This document shows positions 59,549 through 64,000 of a stretch of DNA of 64,000 nucleotides, piece after piece (within the stretch, counting starts at the first letter, position 1; every line of letters begins with the position of its first letter). The notes below the pieces were generated by a model. It was not told where the DNA came from, ran no database searches, and was given only the letters and a program-made list of their open reading frames with translations. Origin of the DNA: Luidia sarsii (lineage: Eukaryota; Echinodermata; Asteroidea; Paxillosida; Luidiidae); the NCBI GenBank assembly GCA_949987565.1, contig OX465104.1, positions 5,671,248-5,735,247 on the forward strand, given 5' to 3'. A program made the position numbers and the translations under genes.

Positions 59549-60323
59549 AATTATCTGCGAGATGTACTGGACTATATCGAAATAAACTTGACGCTAACTG
59601 TGCACAAATTATGTTTTCGTTCTTGATTTCTTGATGTACCAGAAAGCTTGCGACCATCACTCCCGTTCTCACTGACTTAAAAATGATCCGCAATATACAG
59701 CCATTGAGAAAGATGCTGCTAGGATCGTAAGCCAAATCCTCCCGAAGGATGAGGGTTACGCTATCACACGTACACTACTTCCGAGAACCAAACATTAATC
59801 AAATTGTTCTATAAATTGCTTATTATTATTTTAACCTCATGAAAAATGTCATTGTTATATTTGTCAGTTTCAATTTACAATGCACGCTGATGATTGAATC
59901 AGCTGAATTGTCACACGAATGTCAACGAACACGGAAAGCTGTTTAGCCCTGTTGGATGCAATGCCCGGTTGAATGCAATGCAAAGGATGCTCCGAAGGAT
60001 GAGGGTTACGGTATCAGCTTCAATTTACAAAGAATGCTCACAAAGGCAGAATGACAAGGAGGAAACAGATACAATTAAGAAGGAAGGGGTAGAGAGTGAA
60101 TAGGAAACAATGATGAATCTTAAAAGTTAGGGGGCCTGAACGCCTATCCGGTACCACTAGCAGGATCTTTCTCAAAGGCAACATATTTGTATCTCAAAAA
60201 ATAGTAGAGGACCTGACGTTTGGAATAATTAGAAGAGTGTTTGATTGCTGGGAAAAGATAAACGAATCGGCATTAATTAATCAATTAATTGGGTTAAATA
60301 AATGAGATAAAATACCAAAAGGA

Positions 60324-60441
60324 GTCTACGACACTCGGTATTCCCAAACGGTCTCCCATTTTGGTACTGACCGAGCCCGACGCTGCTTAACTGCGGTGTT
60401 CGGACGAGAACCGGTGTTTTCAACGTAGTATGGCCGTAGAC
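60324..60441 (-). rRNA. 5S ribosomal RNA, copy 12
   Basis: Identical to copy 1. Confidence 0.93.
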
Positions 60442-61216
60442 AATTATCTGCGAGATGTACTGGACTATATCGAAATAAACTTGACGCTAACTGTGCACAA
60501 ATTATGTTTTCGTTCTTGATTTCTTGATGTACCAGAAAGCTTGCGACCATCACTCCCGTTCTCACTGACTTAAAAATGATCCGCAATATACAGCCATTGA
60601 GAAAGATGCTGCTAGGATCGTAAGCCAAATCCTCCCGAAGGATGAGGGTTACGCTATCACACGTACACTACTTCCGAGAACCAAACATTAATCAAATTGT
60701 TCTATAAATTGCTTATTATTATTTTAACCTCATGAAAAATGTCATTGTTATATTTGTCAGTTTCAATTTACAATGCACGCTGATGATTGAATCAGCTGAA
60801 TTGTCACACGAATGTCAACGAACACGGAAAGCTGTTTAGCCCTGTTGGATGCAATGCCCGGTTGAATGCAATGCAAAGGATGCTCCGAAGGATGAGGGTT
60901 ACGGTATCAGCTTCAATTTACAAAGAATGCTCACAAAGGCAGAATGACAAGGAGGAAACAGATACAATTAAGAAGGAAGGGGTAGAGAGTGAATAGGAAA
61001 CAATGATGAATCTTAAAAGTTAGGGGGCCTGAACGCCTATCCGGTACTACTAGCAGGATCTTTCTCAAAGGCAACATATTTGTATCTCAAAAAATAGTAG
61101 AGGACCTGACGTTTGGAATAATTAGAAGAGTGTTTGATTGCTGGGAAAAGATAAACGAATCGGCATTAATTAATCAATTAATTGGGTTAAATAAATGAGA
61201 TAAAATACCAAAAGGA

Positions 61217-61334
61217 GTCTACGACACTCGGTATTCCCAAACGGTCTCCCATTTTGGTACTGGCCGAGCCCGACGCTGCTTAACTGCGGTGTTCGGACGA
61301 GAACCGGTGTTTTCAACGTAGTATGGCCGTAGAC
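61217..61334 (-). rRNA. 5S ribosomal RNA, copy 13, one substitution
   Basis: Same as copy 1 except nt 72 is C instead of T (plus-strand G at 61263), next to loop E. It could be a tolerated variant or an assembly error. Confidence 0.9.
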
Positions 61335-62109
61335 AATTATCTGCGAGATGTACTGGACTATATCGAAATAAACTTGACGCTAACTGTGCACAAATTATGT
61401 TTTCGTTCTTGATTTCTTGATGTACCAGAAAGCTTGCGACCATCACTCCCGTTCTCACTGACTTAAAAATGATCCGCAATATACAGCCATTGAGAAAGAT
61501 GCTGCTAGGATCGTAAGCCAAATCCTCCCGAAGGATGAGGGTTACGCTATCACACGTACACTACTTCCGAGAACCAAACATTAATCAAATTGTTCTATAA
61601 ATTGCTTATTATTATTTTAACCTCATGAAAAATGTCATTGTTATATTTGTCAGTTTCAATTTACAATGCACGCTGATGATTGAATCAGCTGAATTGTCAC
61701 ACGAATGTCAACGAACACGGAAAGCTGTTTAGCCCTGTTGGATGCAATGCCCGGTTGAATGCAATGCAAAGGATGCTCCGAAGGATGAGGGTTACGGTAT
61801 CAGCTTCAATTTACAAAGAATGCTCACAAAGGCAGAATGACAAGGAGGAAACAGATACAATTAAGAAGGAAGGGGTAGAGAGTGAATAGGAAACAATGAT
61901 GAATCTTAAAAGTTAGGGGGCCTGAACGCCTATCCGGTACCACTAGCAGGATCTTTCTCAAAGGCAACATATTTGTATCTCAAAAAATAGTAGAGGACCT
62001 GACGTTTGGAATAATTAGAAGAGTGTTTGATTGCTGGGAAAAGATAAACGAATCGGCATTAATTAATCAATTAATTGGGTTAAATAAATGAGATAAAATA
62101 CCAAAAGGA

Positions 62110-62227
62110 GTCTACGACACTCGGTATTCCCAAACGGTCTCCCATTTTGGTACTGACCGAGCCCGACGCTGCTTAACTGCGGTGTTCGGACGAGAACCGG
62201 TGTTTTCAACGTAGTATGGCCGTAGAC
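62110..62227 (-). rRNA. 5S ribosomal RNA, copy 14
   Basis: Identical to copy 1. Confidence 0.93.
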
Positions 62228-63002
62228 AATTATCTGCGAGATGTACTGGACTATATCGAAATAAACTTGACGCTAACTGTGCACAAATTATGTTTTCGTT
62301 CTTGATTTCTTGATGTACCAGAAAGCTTGCGACCATCACTCCCGTTCTCACTGACTTAAAAATGATCCGCAATATACAGCCATTGAGAAAGATGCTGCTA
62401 GGATCGTAAGCCAAATCCTCCCGAAGGATGAGGGTTACGCTATCACACGTACACTACTTCCGAGAACCAAACATTAATCAAATTGTTCTATAAATTGCTT
62501 ATTATTATTTTAACCTCATGAAAAATGTCATTGTTATATTTGTCAGTTTCAATTTACAATGCACGCTGATGATTGAATCAGCTGAATTGTCACACGAATG
62601 TCAACGAACACGGAAAGCTGTTTAGCCCTGTTGGATGCAATGCCCGGTTGAATGCAATGCAAAGGATGCTCCGAAGGATGAGGGTTACGGTATCAGCTTC
62701 AATTTACAAAGAATGCTCACAAAGGCAGAATGACAAGGAGGAAACAGATACAATTAAGAAGGAAGGGGTAGAGAGTGAATAGGAAACAATGATGAATCTT
62801 AAAAGTTAGGGGGCCTGAACGCCTATCCGGTACCACTAGCAGGATCTTTCTCAAAGGCAACATATTTGTATCTCAAAAAATAGTAGAGGACCTGACGTTT
62901 GGAATAATTAGAAGAGTGTTTGATTGCTGGGAAAAGATAAACGAATCGGCATTAATTAATCAATTAATTGGGTTAAATAAATGAGATAAAATACCAAAAG
63001 GA

Positions 63003-63120
63003 GTCTACGACACTCGGTATTCCCAAACGGTCTCCCATTTTGGTACTGACCGAGCCCGACGCTGCTTAACTGCGGTGTTCGGACGAGAACCGGTGTTTTC
63101 AACGTAGTATGGCCGTAGAC
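63003..63120 (-). rRNA. 5S ribosomal RNA, copy 15
   Basis: Identical to copy 1. Confidence 0.93.
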
Positions 63121-63895
63121 AATTATCTGCGAGATGTACTGGACTATATCGAAATAAACTTGACGCTAACTGTGCACAAATTATGTTTTCGTTCTTGATT
63201 TCTTGATGTACCAGAAAGCTTGCGACCATCACTCCCGTTCTCACTGACTTAAAAATGATCCGCAATATACAGCCATTGAGAAAGATGCTGCTAGGATCGT
63301 AAGCCAAATCCTCCCGAAGGATGAGGGTTACGCTATCACACGTACACTACTTCCGAGAACCAAACATTAATCAAATTGTTCTATAAATTGCTTATTATTA
63401 TTTTAACCTCATGAAAAATGTCATTGTTATATTTGTCAGTTTCAATTTACAATGCACGCTGATGATTGAATCAGCTGAATTGTCACACGAATGTCAACGA
63501 ACACGGAAAGCTGTTTAGCCCTGTTGGATGCAATGCCCGGTTGAATGCAATGCAAAGGATGCTCCGAAGGATGAGGGTTACGGTATCAGCTTCAATTTAC
63601 AAAGAATGCTCACAAAGGCAGAATGACAAGGAGGAAACAGATACAATTAAGAAGGAAGGGGTAGAGAGTGAATAGGAAACAATGATGAATCTTAAAAGTT
63701 AGGGGGCCTGAACGCCTATCCGGTACCACTAGCAGGATCTTTCTCAAAGGCAACATATTTGTATCTCAAAAAATAGTAGAGGACCTGACGTTTGGAATAA
63801 TTAGAAGAGTGTTTGATTGCTGGGAAAAGATAAACGAATCGGCATTAATTAATCAATTAATTGGGTTAAATAAATGAGATAAAATACCAAAAGGA

Positions 63896-64000
63896 GTCTA
63901 CGACACTCGGTATTCCCAAACGGTCTCCCATTTTGGTACTGACCGAGCCCGACGCTGCTTAACTGCGGTGTTCGGACGAGAACCGGTGTTTTCAACGTAG
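63896..64000 (-). rRNA. 5S ribosomal RNA, copy 16, cut by window end
   Basis: The 3' 105 bases of the gene are present and match copy 1. The 5' end lies beyond the window. Confidence 0.9.

Larger units (their letters stand above)
33208..64000 (-). repeat. Tandem 5S rDNA array, 893-bp units, interrupted twice
   Basis: Each 893-bp unit has one 118-119 nt 5S gene on the minus strand and about 774 bp of spacer. Units are almost identical; the few variants include C/T in GGTACYACTAG, a T/C eight bases 5' of one gene, and one substitution inside a 5S gene. The first unit begins in a diverged transition at 33,208-33,440. Interruptions are a Ty3/gypsy element (35,561-42,952) and a block at about 48,916-57,661 containing a gene. 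The spacer contains GGATGAGGGTTAC twice and two degenerate pieces of the hammerhead-like repeat (GAGAAAGATGCTGCTAGGATCG and a reverse GCAGGATCTTTCTCAAAGGC). The array continues beyond the window. Confidence 0.96.

Overview
The window is animal nuclear DNA. It has spliced genes with GT-AG introns, a Toll-like receptor, tandem 5S rDNA, SINE-like sequences and many MITE-like elements. The gene set and GC-rich exons would suit an invertebrate deuterostome such as amphioxus, but the sequence alone does not fix the species.

Layout. (1) 1-12,984 (+): the last seven coding exons of U2AF2, the large subunit of the splicing factor that reads polypyrimidine tracts. Its introns hold minisatellites, a pogo-like MITE and a 1.78-kb pure CCTTCCCT-type tract that ends at a 3' splice site. 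(2) 12,985-18,990: long 3' UTR or intergenic DNA with a 51-bp minisatellite, tRNA-like sequences and nested inverted-repeat elements. (3) 19,024-21,672 (+): a Toll-like receptor whose coding region is one exon. (4) 21,673-29,990: repeat-rich DNA with a promoter-like first exon near 26.9-27.05 kb. (5) 30,011-31,392 (+): an LDAF1/promethin-like lipid-droplet gene, with an unexplained in-frame open extension after its stop. (6) 33.2-64.0 kb: a tandem 5S rDNA array, 893-bp period, 5S genes on the minus strand, 15 complete copies in view. Two blocks interrupt it. One is an intact 7,392-bp Ty3/gypsy retrotransposon at 35,561-42,952 with apparently identical LTRs and a 4-bp target duplication. The other is 8.7 kb of non-array DNA (48.9-57.66 kb) with a nine-coding-exon gene for a 1,408-residue zinc-finger protein with a DDE-transposase-like core.

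A dispersed repeat with a hammerhead-ribozyme-like core links the regions. It occurs alone, as inverted pairs, inside the 5S spacer, and apparently as the seed of a 19-bp minisatellite in a U2AF2 intron. U2AF2, the receptor and LDAF1 look like unrelated neighbours. The most notable material is the 5S array with its compensated helix IV variant, the retroelement's -1 frameshift signal, the embedded transposase-like gene, and the LDAF1 extension.
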